DNA of 64,000 nt from Desulfosediminicola flagellatus (GTDB taxonomy: Bacteria > Desulfobacterota > Desulfobulbia > Desulfobulbales > Desulfocapsaceae): the NCBI RefSeq assembly GCF_005116655.2, contig NZ_CP050698.1, forward strand, positions 5,722,501 to 5,786,500. Reading direction: 5' to 3'. Each line of letters opens with the position of its first letter. Position 1 is the stretch's first letter. A program made the translations under genes and the position numbers. Under the pieces are notes generated by a model. That model was not told where the DNA came from, did no database searches, and worked only from the letters and a program-made list of their open reading frames with translations. Below are positions 45,263 to 53,903 of this stretch, one piece after another.

Positions 45263-46402
45263 TTATGATATTTCTAAAAATGCTTCTATTCTGGTCTGTA
45301 ACTGGCCAGTATCGTTTTCTGAGTAATCAGTTGTGATTTGCAGATATGGGAGGCCCAGCCCTTCTACATATTCGCGAATCTGAAACGCTTCGATGTTGTA
45401 GGTATGACATCCATCCCAGGTCAGCTCAACGACACCATCGATGCGGTAATCCGCAATCAGGCGATTGAGAATTTCAAGCCGGCCGTGGTTGGGAGTCATG
45501 CAGGCACAGGCAGTACGAAGATAACGTTCCGCCAGCGCTTCCAGCGGCGGACCTTCTTCACTAACCGGATCGCCAACTGTTTTCAGGCCACCGCAATTTT
45601 CCATGGCAACCACAATTCCGCCGCTCTCTTCGATCTGATCCAGCACTTTGGTGTGGGTGGTCGGGCAGCCTGTAAGCAAAATTCTCGGACGGTTGCGCAC
45701 ATCCCGCATATGGCTTGAACTGATACTGCGCTCCATGCCGCGGGATATGGCAGCATTAAGCTCAGCTATTCTGGTTTCAAGGTTGCTTTCGAATCCGCCA
45801 AGCGAGGTAAGACGATAAAGTTCCCGGCCAAAGAACACGGGCACCTTGCCGCTGTTAAGTGCAAAGGCCTTTTCGATTACTGCCCGCATCCGGTTATAGA
45901 GATGTATCTGTTTGCTCAGCGCTTCATCGCTTATGGTCACATTACATAACTCCTCCACAACACTCTTGATCCGCCGCACCTCTTCAAGCCAAGCAATCCT
46001 GCTCGCCGTGGTGTCGGCAGTTTGCGGCAGTTGCACGAGGTGCAGGGGGCGAAGTTTACCTAAAAGCTCGAACATCTTCTTTTTGCCGTCGCAGGTTGCA
46101 TCGGCCAGCAGCAGATCGGTTGCATGAAAATACGGGCAGGTATCGCCTAGCGCATGACCGTAGCTTGATGAAATAAGAGCACAGAGATTTCGTGGCAGAT
46201 GTTGCTCTGCTAACTGTATAGGGTGCTCACTGCCGGAACAGAGCGCGACAGGAATTGCCCCTGCTGCGCTGATCAGTTCTTTTGGGGTAAAGGCACAGTA
46301 AACGCCGACAACCTTCGCGCCACGAGCTTTTGCGCGCGTGGCATCTGAGGAAGTCCGTTCTTCAATTTTGGCTAGATAGTGATCGTCAAACATTGCACTC
46401 AA
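45263..46402 (-). CDS. 2-hydroxyacyl-CoA dehydratase (HgdB/YjiM) family, double-cubane-cluster type
   Basis: 379 residues. Cysteines expected for the family occur in NLCALISSSYGHALGDTCPYF, LLLADATCDGKKKMFELL, LTGCPTTHTK, MENCGGLKT, TACACM and LTWDGCHTYNIE. The single-gene form with DATCDGKKK resembles double-cubane-cluster proteins (the YjiM group), shown in one case to carry an [8Fe-9S] cluster and to reduce small molecules such as acetylene. These need an ATP-dependent activator (HgdC/YjiL type); none is in this window. It is the first gene of the leftward transporter array, so its substrate may be what the DUF3798 system imports. Confidence 0.8.
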   Translation of the reverse strand: MSAMFDDHYLAKIEERTSSDATRAKARGAKVVGVYCAFTPKELISAAGAIPVALCSGSEHPIQLAEQHLPRNLCALISSSYGHALGDTCPYFHATDLLLADATCDGKKKMFELLGKLRPLHLVQLPQTADTTASRIAWLEEVRRIKSVVEELCNVTISDEALSKQIHLYNRMRAVIEKAFALNSGKVPVFFGRELYRLTSLGGFESNLETRIAELNAAISRGMERSISSSHMRDVRNRPRILLTGCPTTHTKVLDQIEESGGIVVAMENCGGLKTVGDPVSEEGPPLEALAERYLRTACACMTPNHGRLEILNRLIADYRIDGVVELTWDGCHTYNIEAFQIREYVEGLGLPYLQITTDYSENDTGQLQTRIEAFLEIS

Positions 46403-46966
46403 CTGACATAAATATAGGGCCTTCCCTTTGGACTTACCTGGTAAAAAGCCGGATTGCAGCTACCGTATCTGTTTTGGTAGTTGTTGATATTTCAGATAAT
46501 AAGTCAGAAATGTTGATGAAAGACTGCTTAGTACAAAAAAGCAGATGTGTCCAATTGGAATAACCAATGGATTCTTCGTAAAGTATAAGCAGAGGGAATT
46601 GATCTCTCGTTTTTATGAAGTAGAAGGGAGAAGGAACCAATAAACAACCGACCTGAGAGAGGCCGCTATTGGATTACCTCAATAAGGTTTACTCGTTAGA
46701 TATTAATATGTACTGAATATTAGGATAACTTCCCAAAGCGACGCAACCCCAGGAGGCTGTCCGACAATGCCCTTTTCGCCCATATCTTCGTTAAACTCGA
46801 AATATTATCCTCGGAATATTAAGTATATGCCTGCGGTAATTTTTCGAATTTGCCTCGATTTGAACGAAAATATCTATTGTCGGACAGCCTCCAGGGTAAT
46901 CAGACAGTCGCCTGTTGACGTAGGGACTTACCGGGCAACATTCACCAGCCTCCTCGCCCCCAACCG
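46403..46966. other. Intergenic region with an intact MITE-like element
   Basis: About 560 bp between the promoter of the HgdB-family operon and the end of the Dpp/Nik-type operon. It contains the element at 46749-46895 and a small palindrome TCCAATTGGA near 46551. No gene is supported. Confidence 0.55.
46749..46895. mobile_element. MITE-like element, copy B (best preserved)
   Basis: 147 bp. The left end CCAGGAGGCTGTCCGACAAT is mirrored by ATTGTCGGACAGCCTCCAGG at the right end with one mismatch in 20. The interior aligns with copy A. No open frame of its own, so any movement would depend on a transposase elsewhere. Confidence 0.75.
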
Positions 46967-47584
46967 TTATGTTGCAAACGCATTGACCCTAGTGAATGTA
47001 CTATCAATCCTGTCGCAGATTCGTTCCAACAGATTGACATCGTGACTGATAGCGAGAATCCCGACATCCCTGGATTTTGACCAGCTCATAACGTTCTGCC
47101 AGATAAGCGCCTGTGTACCGGGATCAAGCGATGCTGTCATTTCGTCGGCAATCAGGTATCGGGTGGCTGGAGTCATCGCCCGGATAAGGGCAATACGCTG
47201 CAGCTCGCCACCTGAAAGTTCATGCGGATAACGTTCCAGCCAGTTCTGATGAATACCAAAAGAGCGAACAAGCTCTGCATGGTCATTATTACCTTCTTCC
47301 AGAATTTTTCTTATTCGCCATCGCGGATTCACTGACATCTCCGGATGCTGAAATATCATCTGTACCGGGCAGTATCCTCCCGTTTGCAGAGGGTTTCCCC
47401 CCCTGCTTATCGTTCCCGCCTGCGGTGTATGATATCCAGCCAGCAAACGGCCTAGCGTTGATTTGCCACAGCCGCTCGGCCCTGGTAATCCTACAATCTC
47501 ACCCGGCTCGATTGTGCAGTCCAGCTCTTCAAGCAATGGAACATCGTGGTGATATCGATAGTGAATTTTTTCAGCCTGTAACAT
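46967..47584 (-). CDS. Peptide/nickel-type ABC ATPase (DppF/NikE-like, short)
   Basis: 205 residues, shorter than most DppF proteins and lacking the C-terminal oligopeptide domain. Walker A GPSGCGKSTLGRLLAG, Q-loop IFQHPEMSVNPRWR, signature ELSGGELQRIALIRAM, Walker B LIADEMTASLDP and switch His ISHDV are intact, so it should be active. It overlaps the preceding ATPase by 14 bp. With the other four genes it forms a five-part importer of the Dpp/Opp/Nik class. Confidence 0.88.
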   Translation of the reverse strand: MLQAEKIHYRYHHDVPLLEELDCTIEPGEIVGLPGPSGCGKSTLGRLLAGYHTPQAGTISRGGNPLQTGGYCPVQMIFQHPEMSVNPRWRIRKILEEGNNDHAELVRSFGIHQNWLERYPHELSGGELQRIALIRAMTPATRYLIADEMTASLDPGTQALIWQNVMSWSKSRDVGILAISHDVNLLERICDRIDSTFTRVNAFAT

Positions 47585-48503
47585 GGTTGCACCTCACGAG
47601 CTTACCATTTATTTGTCGTAGTAGCGGTGCATTAGCGCGGCATTCAGCTCGCGCCTGCGGACAGTTCCCGGCAAAAGCGCACCCGCTATGCATGCTGCCA
47701 CCTTCCGCTACCGCTGTCGGCACACCCACAAAGCCGTTCTGAGGTAATGACTGCCACAATGCCCTGGTATATGGATGCATGATGAGGTCACCTCTCTCAA
47801 GTGAGTTAGCAGGGGTAACCTCCACGGTCGCCCCATTATAAAGGACGACAATGGTGTCAGCTATCCGGGCACCATTCTCAATATCGTGCGTGATAAGAAT
47901 GACACCTTTCCCTTGAGCGGCAAGTTCTCTCAAGTGGTTCAGGGATTGAGATGTAACTTCAGGATCAAGCCCTGTGGTCGGTTCATCTGCAATAATGAGG
48001 TCGGCCAGACCGGAGGTCGCAGTAGCAGTCAACACCCGCCGGGCCATTCCACCTGAAATTTGAAAGGGAAACATACTCTTGACCGGGTCAGCGAGATGGT
48101 ATCTTGAAAAAACCTTATCACAGCTTACATCTGCGGTATCATGACATCTGCCGCTCAACCGTGCAGACCGGTAGACCTGTTTCCTCACCCTGAGCAGTGG
48201 ATTCAGATGACTGATGGACTGTGGGATAAGAGCGATTTCACGGCCGCGCAGCTCCCTGATCCGGGCGGGTGAGATGTGCTCCCCTTTAAAAATGAATTCT
48301 CCCGACATATTCGCATTATCCGGAAGCAAACCGAGAAGCGCGTGGGCTAGCAGACTCTTGCCAGCTCCGCTTGCACCAATGAGAGCGACAATCTCGCCCG
48401 CCTGCACGGAAAGGGATATATCTGAAACAGCAGGAAGGGTTTCCCGATTAAAGGCTCCCCGGTTTCGTTGAAAAGAAATAGAGAGGTTATTGATTTCCAG
48501 CAT
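47571..48503 (-). CDS. Peptide/nickel-type ABC ATPase (DppD/NikD-like)
   Basis: 310 residues. Walker A GASGAGKSLLAHALLG (Ser-Leu in place of the usual Ser-Thr), signature QISGGMARRVLTATA (a variant of LSGGQ), Walker B LIIADEPTTGLDPE and switch His ILITHDI. The C-terminus carries the oligopeptide-transport domain with Cys residues (MHSGCAFAGNCPQARAECR) that often hold an Fe-S or structural metal site in this family. It lies 8 bp after the permease. Confidence 0.88.
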   Translation of the reverse strand: MLEINNLSISFQRNRGAFNRETLPAVSDISLSVQAGEIVALIGASGAGKSLLAHALLGLLPDNANMSGEFIFKGEHISPARIRELRGREIALIPQSISHLNPLLRVRKQVYRSARLSGRCHDTADVSCDKVFSRYHLADPVKSMFPFQISGGMARRVLTATATSGLADLIIADEPTTGLDPEVTSQSLNHLRELAAQGKGVILITHDIENGARIADTIVVLYNGATVEVTPANSLERGDLIMHPYTRALWQSLPQNGFVGVPTAVAEGGSMHSGCAFAGNCPQARAECRANAPLLRQINGKLVRCNHVTG

Positions 48504-48511
48504 GGCGTCTA

Positions 48512-49387
48512 TTACTCCTGAGCGGTTCGTGGATCAAGCAGGGTTCGCAGGTTGTTGCCTAGAATATCAAAGAGCTTGACGGTAAAGACTAAAGAAAGCC
48601 CAGGCAGAATTGCCAGCCACCAATAGCCGGTTGACAGATGCCGCATCGACTCCGAAAGCAGGATACCAATGGACGGCTCATGCGGGGTGAGGCCGAAACC
48701 GAGAAAGGTAAGTCCGGCTGCATGCAGGATTGCATGAGGGAACATCAGGATCAGGCCGATCATAAACTGGGGAAGAAGATGCGGCAGCATATGATGAACT
48801 GCAATCCACCCGTTTGATTTACCAAGCTTTCTGGAAACACGAATGAAGTCTGCTTCCCTGAGCTGCAGCAGTTCCGCTCGAATAATACGGGCCAGCCGCG
48901 GCCAGTGTGAGACCGCCACGGCAATGATCACCCCTTTCGGACCACCGCCACAGGCAAAAGATACCAAAATCAGCAGTACTAGATGCGGGGTAGCCATCAC
49001 AGTATCTATAAGCAGGGAGAGTATACTATCCACTCTCCGGCCCATGGTTGCCGCCATGAAGCCAATCCCCAGAGAGATAACTGAGCTGCACCCTGCTGCC
49101 AGCAAGCCGATAGCGAGGCTACGGCGAAGTCCGTGCACAGTACGAACCAGCATGTCCCGTCCAAGCCAGTCGGTTCCGAAAGGGTAAGCAAGCGAAGGTG
49201 CAAGTTTGCGGTGCAGAAAGTCAATATCCAATCCGGATCTGCCGAGAACCTCAGCACCAATCAGCAGCAACAGAAAAAACGCGACACAGAACAGGCAGGC
49301 CAGCCAGGCCTTTGTCCGGTTAGTGAAGGCGGGCATCAGTTGAAGCTGCAACGCTATAGGCAGACTGATGGGGCGTACACGTATCAT
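48512..49387 (-). CDS. Peptide/nickel-type ABC permease (DppC/NikC-like)
   Basis: 291 residues with six membrane helices; YPFGTDWLGRDMLVRTVHGLRRSL is the DppC N-terminal signature and READFIRVSRKLGKSNGWIAVHHMLPHLLP the EAA loop. Its start overlaps the DppB-like stop by 4 bp. Confidence 0.9.
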   Translation of the reverse strand: MIRVRPISLPIALQLQLMPAFTNRTKAWLACLFCVAFFLLLLIGAEVLGRSGLDIDFLHRKLAPSLAYPFGTDWLGRDMLVRTVHGLRRSLAIGLLAAGCSSVISLGIGFMAATMGRRVDSILSLLIDTVMATPHLVLLILVSFACGGGPKGVIIAVAVSHWPRLARIIRAELLQLREADFIRVSRKLGKSNGWIAVHHMLPHLLPQFMIGLILMFPHAILHAAGLTFLGFGLTPHEPSIGILLSESMRHLSTGYWWLAILPGLSLVFTVKLFDILGNNLRTLLDPRTAQE

Positions 49388-50427
49388 AAGGGTTCACTCC
49401 TGTCATTGATCCTCGGATCGAGCCGGGTGTAGAGAATATCGGCGATTGTGTTGCCTGCAAAAACAAAGATGGCGCTAAAGAGCGTTATGCCGAGCAGTAG
49501 TGGCACATCCCCTCGTATTCCGGCTTCAACCGTAGCCTTCCCAAGACCGGGATAGGCGAAAACCTGCTCCGTCAGGACAGAGCCCCCAAACAGCTCACCC
49601 AGAGAGGCAAACTGTAAGGTAATGGCAGGCAGGGCTATATTTCGCAAGGCGTGGTGTATTGCCACACCAATCCTGTTATCGCCCTGGGCCATAGCAAACA
49701 GTGCATAGTTACTGTTCATGGCATCAATCATTTTCTCCCGGGTATGCAATGCAATCTGGGCGACGCCGATGAGTGACAATGTGGCAGCAGGCAAAAGTAG
49801 GTGGAGGAGGTACTGCCACATTGTCACATCGGCGCTGGTGGCACCAGGTGGATACGCTCCGCAAATCGGGGTAATACCCAGGTTGACAGAGAATATGGCC
49901 AACAGAACCATCCCCATCCAGAATGATGGGGTGGAAGCCATGGTATAGGCATACAATCTGACACAACGATCAATGAGCGAATTCTGGCGTATACCGGCAA
50001 TAACACCAAGCAGGAAGCCAAGGATACCGGAAATCAACCAGGCGCAGGCCATCAGGCTCAGCGAGGTAAGAAACCGTTTAGCAATAACCTCAGTTACCGG
50101 CTCGTTAAATATCATTGAGCGGCCGAGATCACCCTGCAATGCGTTGCCAGCCCAGATAAAAAAACGGTCGACAGGTCCTTTATCCAATCCCCATCTCTCT
50201 ATAATCTGTTGTTCCTGCTCCGGGCCTATCTGCATTCTGTCCATGCCCAGATATGCCGTAACCGGATCGACAGGTGAAAGGGTTACAAGGGTAAAGGCAA
50301 GAGTCGCAACCAGAGTCAAGGTTAGCAGAAACCGTCCTGTACGGTTCAACCAGAAATTATTGCTGAGTGCAGTTATCATTATTGTCACGATTGCGTGGTA
50401 AGAGACAGGCGTTATTGCCACTTCCAT
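49384..50427 (-). CDS. Peptide/nickel-type ABC permease (DppB/NikB-like)
   Basis: 347 residues as drawn; an internal ATG at 50379 (MITALSNNFW) is a possible alternative start. Typical DppB features: FTLVTLSPVDPVTAYLG, ERWGLDKGPVDRFFIWAGNALQGDLGRSM and the EAA loop REKMIDAMNSNYALFAMAQG. It overlaps the binding-protein stop by 16 bp with the longer start. Confidence 0.9.
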   Translation of the reverse strand: MEVAITPVSYHAIVTIMITALSNNFWLNRTGRFLLTLTLVATLAFTLVTLSPVDPVTAYLGMDRMQIGPEQEQQIIERWGLDKGPVDRFFIWAGNALQGDLGRSMIFNEPVTEVIAKRFLTSLSLMACAWLISGILGFLLGVIAGIRQNSLIDRCVRLYAYTMASTPSFWMGMVLLAIFSVNLGITPICGAYPPGATSADVTMWQYLLHLLLPAATLSLIGVAQIALHTREKMIDAMNSNYALFAMAQGDNRIGVAIHHALRNIALPAITLQFASLGELFGGSVLTEQVFAYPGLGKATVEAGIRGDVPLLLGITLFSAIFVFAGNTIADILYTRLDPRINDRSEPL

Positions 50428-52001
50428 TGTTCAATGTTCGCGGTAATCGGCCAACCGTGCCCATGAGGCTCCACCTGGGATGTACCTATATCAAGATTCT
50501 TGTGGACAAAATAGGTATGATCCAGGTTAACCAGCCAGGCCCAGGCGGCATCACCGTGGGCATTAACCCCGGTTGTGCCGTTCCACTGTGCAGCTTTCCA
50601 GAAAGGAAGGGATTCATCGAAACTTCCAGCAGCCAGTGCTCGCTCTAAATTCGAATCAACCACTGGGTTAGTGTAGAAACCTGCGTTGTTGTACCCAATA
50701 CCCGCATATTTGCTGTTGTAGAGGTGATAGAGCTCGATCGGATCGTGCGAGCCCCAGCCAAAAACAATAACGTCACGATGCATGACTTTTCGTATTTCCT
50801 CGAAATTATTCTTGCCCTCAACCCTGGCCCTGATTCCGATTTTCTTCAGCATATCCGCACTGGCCAGCGCCAGATACTGGCGAACACTCCTGCTGGCTGG
50901 ATAAACAATTGTAAACTCAGCCTTCAATCCATCCTTTTCACGGATGCCGTCACCGTCACTATCATGCCATCCTGCCTGTTCGAGCAGGTTGATTGCCCCT
51001 GCTATATCGTTATCGGAGATAACATTTTCCGGGTTATCCCAGGGGAGCCCGTCGCAAACTCCATACGCCGGCCTGCCGTAACCTTCAAGGACGCCCTCGA
51101 CCAGCGCTTGGCGGTTGATAGCGAGGTTCACAGCTTTGCGGATTGCCGGATCGGCGGTGACAGAATTGCCGACAGGATATTCTTCAGTTGTTTTCACGTC
51201 GCTTTCTGGAATCGTAGGAAACATCAACCCCCTGTTGTCGACACTTTTCACAGCACGAAGAACCATATCTGGCAACTGTTGATGAGCGAGTGACTGCGGT
51301 ACTACCACCATATGAACTTTCCCAGCTCTGGCCGCGGCGAAGGAGGTATCCTCATCGGTAAAGAGAAAAACTATCTTTTTGAAAAATGGTGGCTCCCCGT
51401 AATAGAAAGGGTTGACCTCAGCTACCATCTGCTGTCCCTCTGTCCATTCAGTCAATTGGTAAGGACCTGACCCAATGGGTTTTCTGGCATAGCTCTCACC
51501 ATAGGCGTGCTGTGGAACGATGCCGAGAGTGATGAATCGATTAATAAATGTCGTGTCGCGCTGATTCATATGAAAGGTGAGACTGTATTTCCCTGTGACC
51601 TCTACCTTCCCGAGATGGGCCAGATCGACCTTGCCGCCGCTACTTTTTGCTTTTCTAAATGTAAAAGCTACGTCCTCAGCGGTGAGAGGTGTTCCGTCTG
51701 AAAATACCGCATCTTTACGAATGTTCACCAGCCACTCTGACCCATCCTCAGACTGGGTATAACGTGTTGCCAGCGACGGTATAATCTGCATATTTTCGTC
51801 ACGCTTGAGCAACGTCGACTGAAACAACGGATTGCCATACAGCCCCCAGCCAAGGATGGGGTCATACCCTTCCTCCGGTTCGCCCTTAATAGCGAGTATC
51901 AGGGTTTCAGGTGGTGCCGTCGCAAAGCTTATTCCTGCGGGAGCAGAAACGAATGCAGCGACAATACAGATGCAGATACAACGTAAAAATCGTAATGACA
52001 T
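50412..52001 (-). CDS. Family 5 extracellular solute-binding protein (peptide/nickel type)
   Basis: About 529 residues from the ATG at 52001 (MSLRFLRCICICIVAAF), chosen because GGAGAAGAGT precedes it and a signal peptide follows at once; in-frame starts at 52013 and 52034 are weaker. Family 5 segments: FQSTLLKRDENMQIIPSLA, WLVNIRKDAVFSDGTPLTAEDVAFTF, IGSGPYQLTEW, and DPAIRKAVNLAINRQALVE. Ligands of the family include peptides, nickel or metal chelates. Possible NikR-like half sites lie upstream (52036-52062), a weak hint at nickel. Confidence 0.9.
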   Translation of the reverse strand: MSLRFLRCICICIVAAFVSAPAGISFATAPPETLILAIKGEPEEGYDPILGWGLYGNPLFQSTLLKRDENMQIIPSLATRYTQSEDGSEWLVNIRKDAVFSDGTPLTAEDVAFTFRKAKSSGGKVDLAHLGKVEVTGKYSLTFHMNQRDTTFINRFITLGIVPQHAYGESYARKPIGSGPYQLTEWTEGQQMVAEVNPFYYGEPPFFKKIVFLFTDEDTSFAAARAGKVHMVVVPQSLAHQQLPDMVLRAVKSVDNRGLMFPTIPESDVKTTEEYPVGNSVTADPAIRKAVNLAINRQALVEGVLEGYGRPAYGVCDGLPWDNPENVISDNDIAGAINLLEQAGWHDSDGDGIREKDGLKAEFTIVYPASRSVRQYLALASADMLKKIGIRARVEGKNNFEEIRKVMHRDVIVFGWGSHDPIELYHLYNSKYAGIGYNNAGFYTNPVVDSNLERALAAGSFDESLPFWKAAQWNGTTGVNAHGDAAWAWLVNLDHTYFVHKNLDIGTSQVEPHGHGWPITANIEQWKWQ

Positions 52002-52035
52002 ACTCTTCTCCATGGTGTCTTGGTTAACTGCCACA

Positions 52036-52062
52036 GTGTTACATATTTTATTTTCGTGTTAC
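52036..52062. promoter_or_regulatory. Tandem GTGTTAC half-sites upstream of the family 5 importer
   Basis: GTGTTAC occurs at 52036-52042 and again at 52056-52062, 13 bases apart. GTGTTAC with a 13-14 base gap resembles the NikR motif described for delta-proteobacterial sulfate reducers, but there the second half is inverted (GTAACAC); here both point the same way. It lies 35 bp upstream of the chosen start. Confidence 0.3.
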
Positions 52063-52130
52063 CTGTAAGGCAAAAAAAATCCGATATATACATACTATCG
52101 GCCAGTCAATAATTGGATCGAACGGACTCG

Positions 52131-52159
52131 TTTCACACGAATTATTTATTTGTGTGAAA
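52131..52159. promoter_or_regulatory. Inverted repeat TTTCACAC-N13-GTGTGAAA
   Basis: Perfect 8-bp arms at 52131-52138 and 52152-52159 in the divergent region between the importer operon and the PAS-protein gene. Looks like a repressor or activator dyad; the regulator is unknown. Confidence 0.4.
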
Positions 52160-52425
52160 ATATCCTGACATCAAGAAGCTGTCAATATTTTTTTTCTTGC
52201 ATACCCCAGTTTACAAAAGGGTCTATTTCACTAAAGTTCTTTTATGTAAATGTGCCCAAATACGATATTATAATATTTATACAATGAAAACTGTTTATTA
52301 TCAGGAATATGCTCAATGAAGATAGGACAATCCTATAATTCACCATTGGCGATGTCGAGAGGAGAGAACATGCTACTTCAGCGTGTTCTTTATGATGATA
52401 TCAACGTAAACATTGTACTAATAAT

Positions 52426-53532
52426 ATGAATTCATTTGTTGATTTTCTTGATTTGAGTGAAGAGTGGCTAATGGAGAGAATTCTACATTACGCCGAAAAG
52501 ACCGGCTATTCGGTCTACACCTCGACTCTCAAAGAAGCTTGGAGGCTTTCGATTTCCGGGCTGTCCAAGTCACTCATTTCAGCCTCAAAAGAGTTTGATG
52601 ATCTCCCTGAGTTTAGCCCTGAGTTTGATTTTACGTCAACTTCGATTGCTTCTTTCGGAATTATGGAGGCCCAAAGACATAAGGAACGTGGGATAAGCCT
52701 CGCTATGTTTCTAGGACTCTTCAAGTATTACCGCCAAGCATATATTGATCTGATTGAAGAAACTCCAAATATTCCAATTGATCGGAAATTCTATACCCAG
52801 TTTATCAACCGAGTTTTTGATATTATTGAAATATCTCTTTGTGTGGAATGGGCAGGAGGAAAAGAGGATAAGCATATCCTGAACATGCAGAAAAGCAACA
52901 GGGAGATGACAAATGAAAAAAACAAATATTTGACGATCTTTGAGAGTTTTCCCAGCCCTGTGTTTCTTATCGGTCTGGATGGAACTATCGATAACATGAA
53001 CATATTTGCCGCAAATTATTTTAATACAGAAACTGTTTCAGGCAGTCATTATTATAAAGCTTCTTCTGAAGAAAAAAATACTATAGATAAGGATTCTCTG
53101 ACATCCAAACCTTCGAACAAAATAGTAGCCTCAAAATTGCTGCCCTGGTTGGCTGGAGAGCTACAGGCCTACATGGAAGGGACTCTGAAGAAAAAAACGT
53201 TTATCAAAAAGACCACCATTTATGACAAAGAGTATAAATTCAACGTACGTATTTCCTCAATGCTCGATGTAAGTCATAAATTCGGTGGAATTGTTTTGAT
53301 TTTAGAAGATATCTCAAAACTTGCCGCTACCGAAATTGAAGTCCAGCAATTACGCGGAATTATCCCTATTTGTATGCATTGTAAAGAAATTAGAGATGAT
53401 AAAGGCTATTGGAATAGATTAGAAAATTACCTTGAATCACATTCGGATGCACAATTCAGTCATAGTATTTGTGATACGTGTCTAGAAAAGTTCTATCCAG
53501 AATTAAATGATAATAAAAAGGACGTTCTTTGA
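52426..53532 (+). CDS. RsbRD-like/PAS sensor protein with C-terminal CxxC-CxxC motif
   Basis: 368 residues, soluble. About 1-155 is an all-helical domain of the RsbRD N-terminal kind (ERGISLAMFLGLFKYYRQAYIDLI). About 165-300 is a PAS-like domain (YLTIFESFPSPVFLIGLDG, FGGIVLILEDIS). The C-terminal 50 residues carry IIPICMHCKEIRDDKGYW and SHSICDTCLEKFYPEL, with Cys pairs near 316/319 and 348/351. This ending recurs on many PAS or receiver proteins of sulfate reducers and probably binds a metal; its function is not established. No kinase or cyclase domain is present. The ribosome site is weak. Confidence 0.75.
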   Translation: MNSFVDFLDLSEEWLMERILHYAEKTGYSVYTSTLKEAWRLSISGLSKSLISASKEFDDLPEFSPEFDFTSTSIASFGIMEAQRHKERGISLAMFLGLFKYYRQAYIDLIEETPNIPIDRKFYTQFINRVFDIIEISLCVEWAGGKEDKHILNMQKSNREMTNEKNKYLTIFESFPSPVFLIGLDGTIDNMNIFAANYFNTETVSGSHYYKASSEEKNTIDKDSLTSKPSNKIVASKLLPWLAGELQAYMEGTLKKKTFIKKTTIYDKEYKFNVRISSMLDVSHKFGGIVLILEDISKLAATEIEVQQLRGIIPICMHCKEIRDDKGYWNRLENYLESHSDAQFSHSICDTCLEKFYPELNDNKKDVL

Positions 53533-53903
53533 CAGGGGACGCCATCGGAAATAGTCTAGGCTATCTGCCCAATAATCCAACCACCACGTCCTTTTCCTAC
53601 TTCAAGAGCATAGCGAGACTTGTAAGGAACCCATGCGATCACTGCTCGTTCCTTCAGCTGGAGCGCTCTGTTCCTGTGCTCCTGTGTTTACCGCACGCAT
53701 CCCATGACCACTGGTATAGTTTGATTATCGCGCCAAAATACGGTCAGGCAAGCATTACTATTATAGGTTTATAAATCTTAGTATTGATGATATGCTCTAC
53801 CGCTCACAGGTAATACAGAAGATTTCTTCTGTCATTTCGGTTAGAAAAGATCAATATTTACTATTTGACAGCAAAACTCAGGAAAAAAGGGCGTCCTCTA
53901 CAC
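53533..53903. other. Intergenic region
   Basis: About 370 bp between the PAS protein and the GntR gene. TTGACA at 53865-53870 could be a -35 box for the GntR gene. An 81-codon frame starting TTG at 53529 has no recognisable content. Confidence 0.4.

Noticed and set aside
45263..46402. True 2-hydroxyacyl-CoA dehydratase or benzoyl-CoA reductase subunit
   Set aside because: Those enzymes are encoded as two paralogous subunits plus an activator; here there is one subunit, no partner and no activator, fitting the double-cubane group better.
53529..53774. 81-codon frame after the PAS gene
   Set aside because: TTG start read as TTGACA, no family similarity, and no convincing ribosome site.
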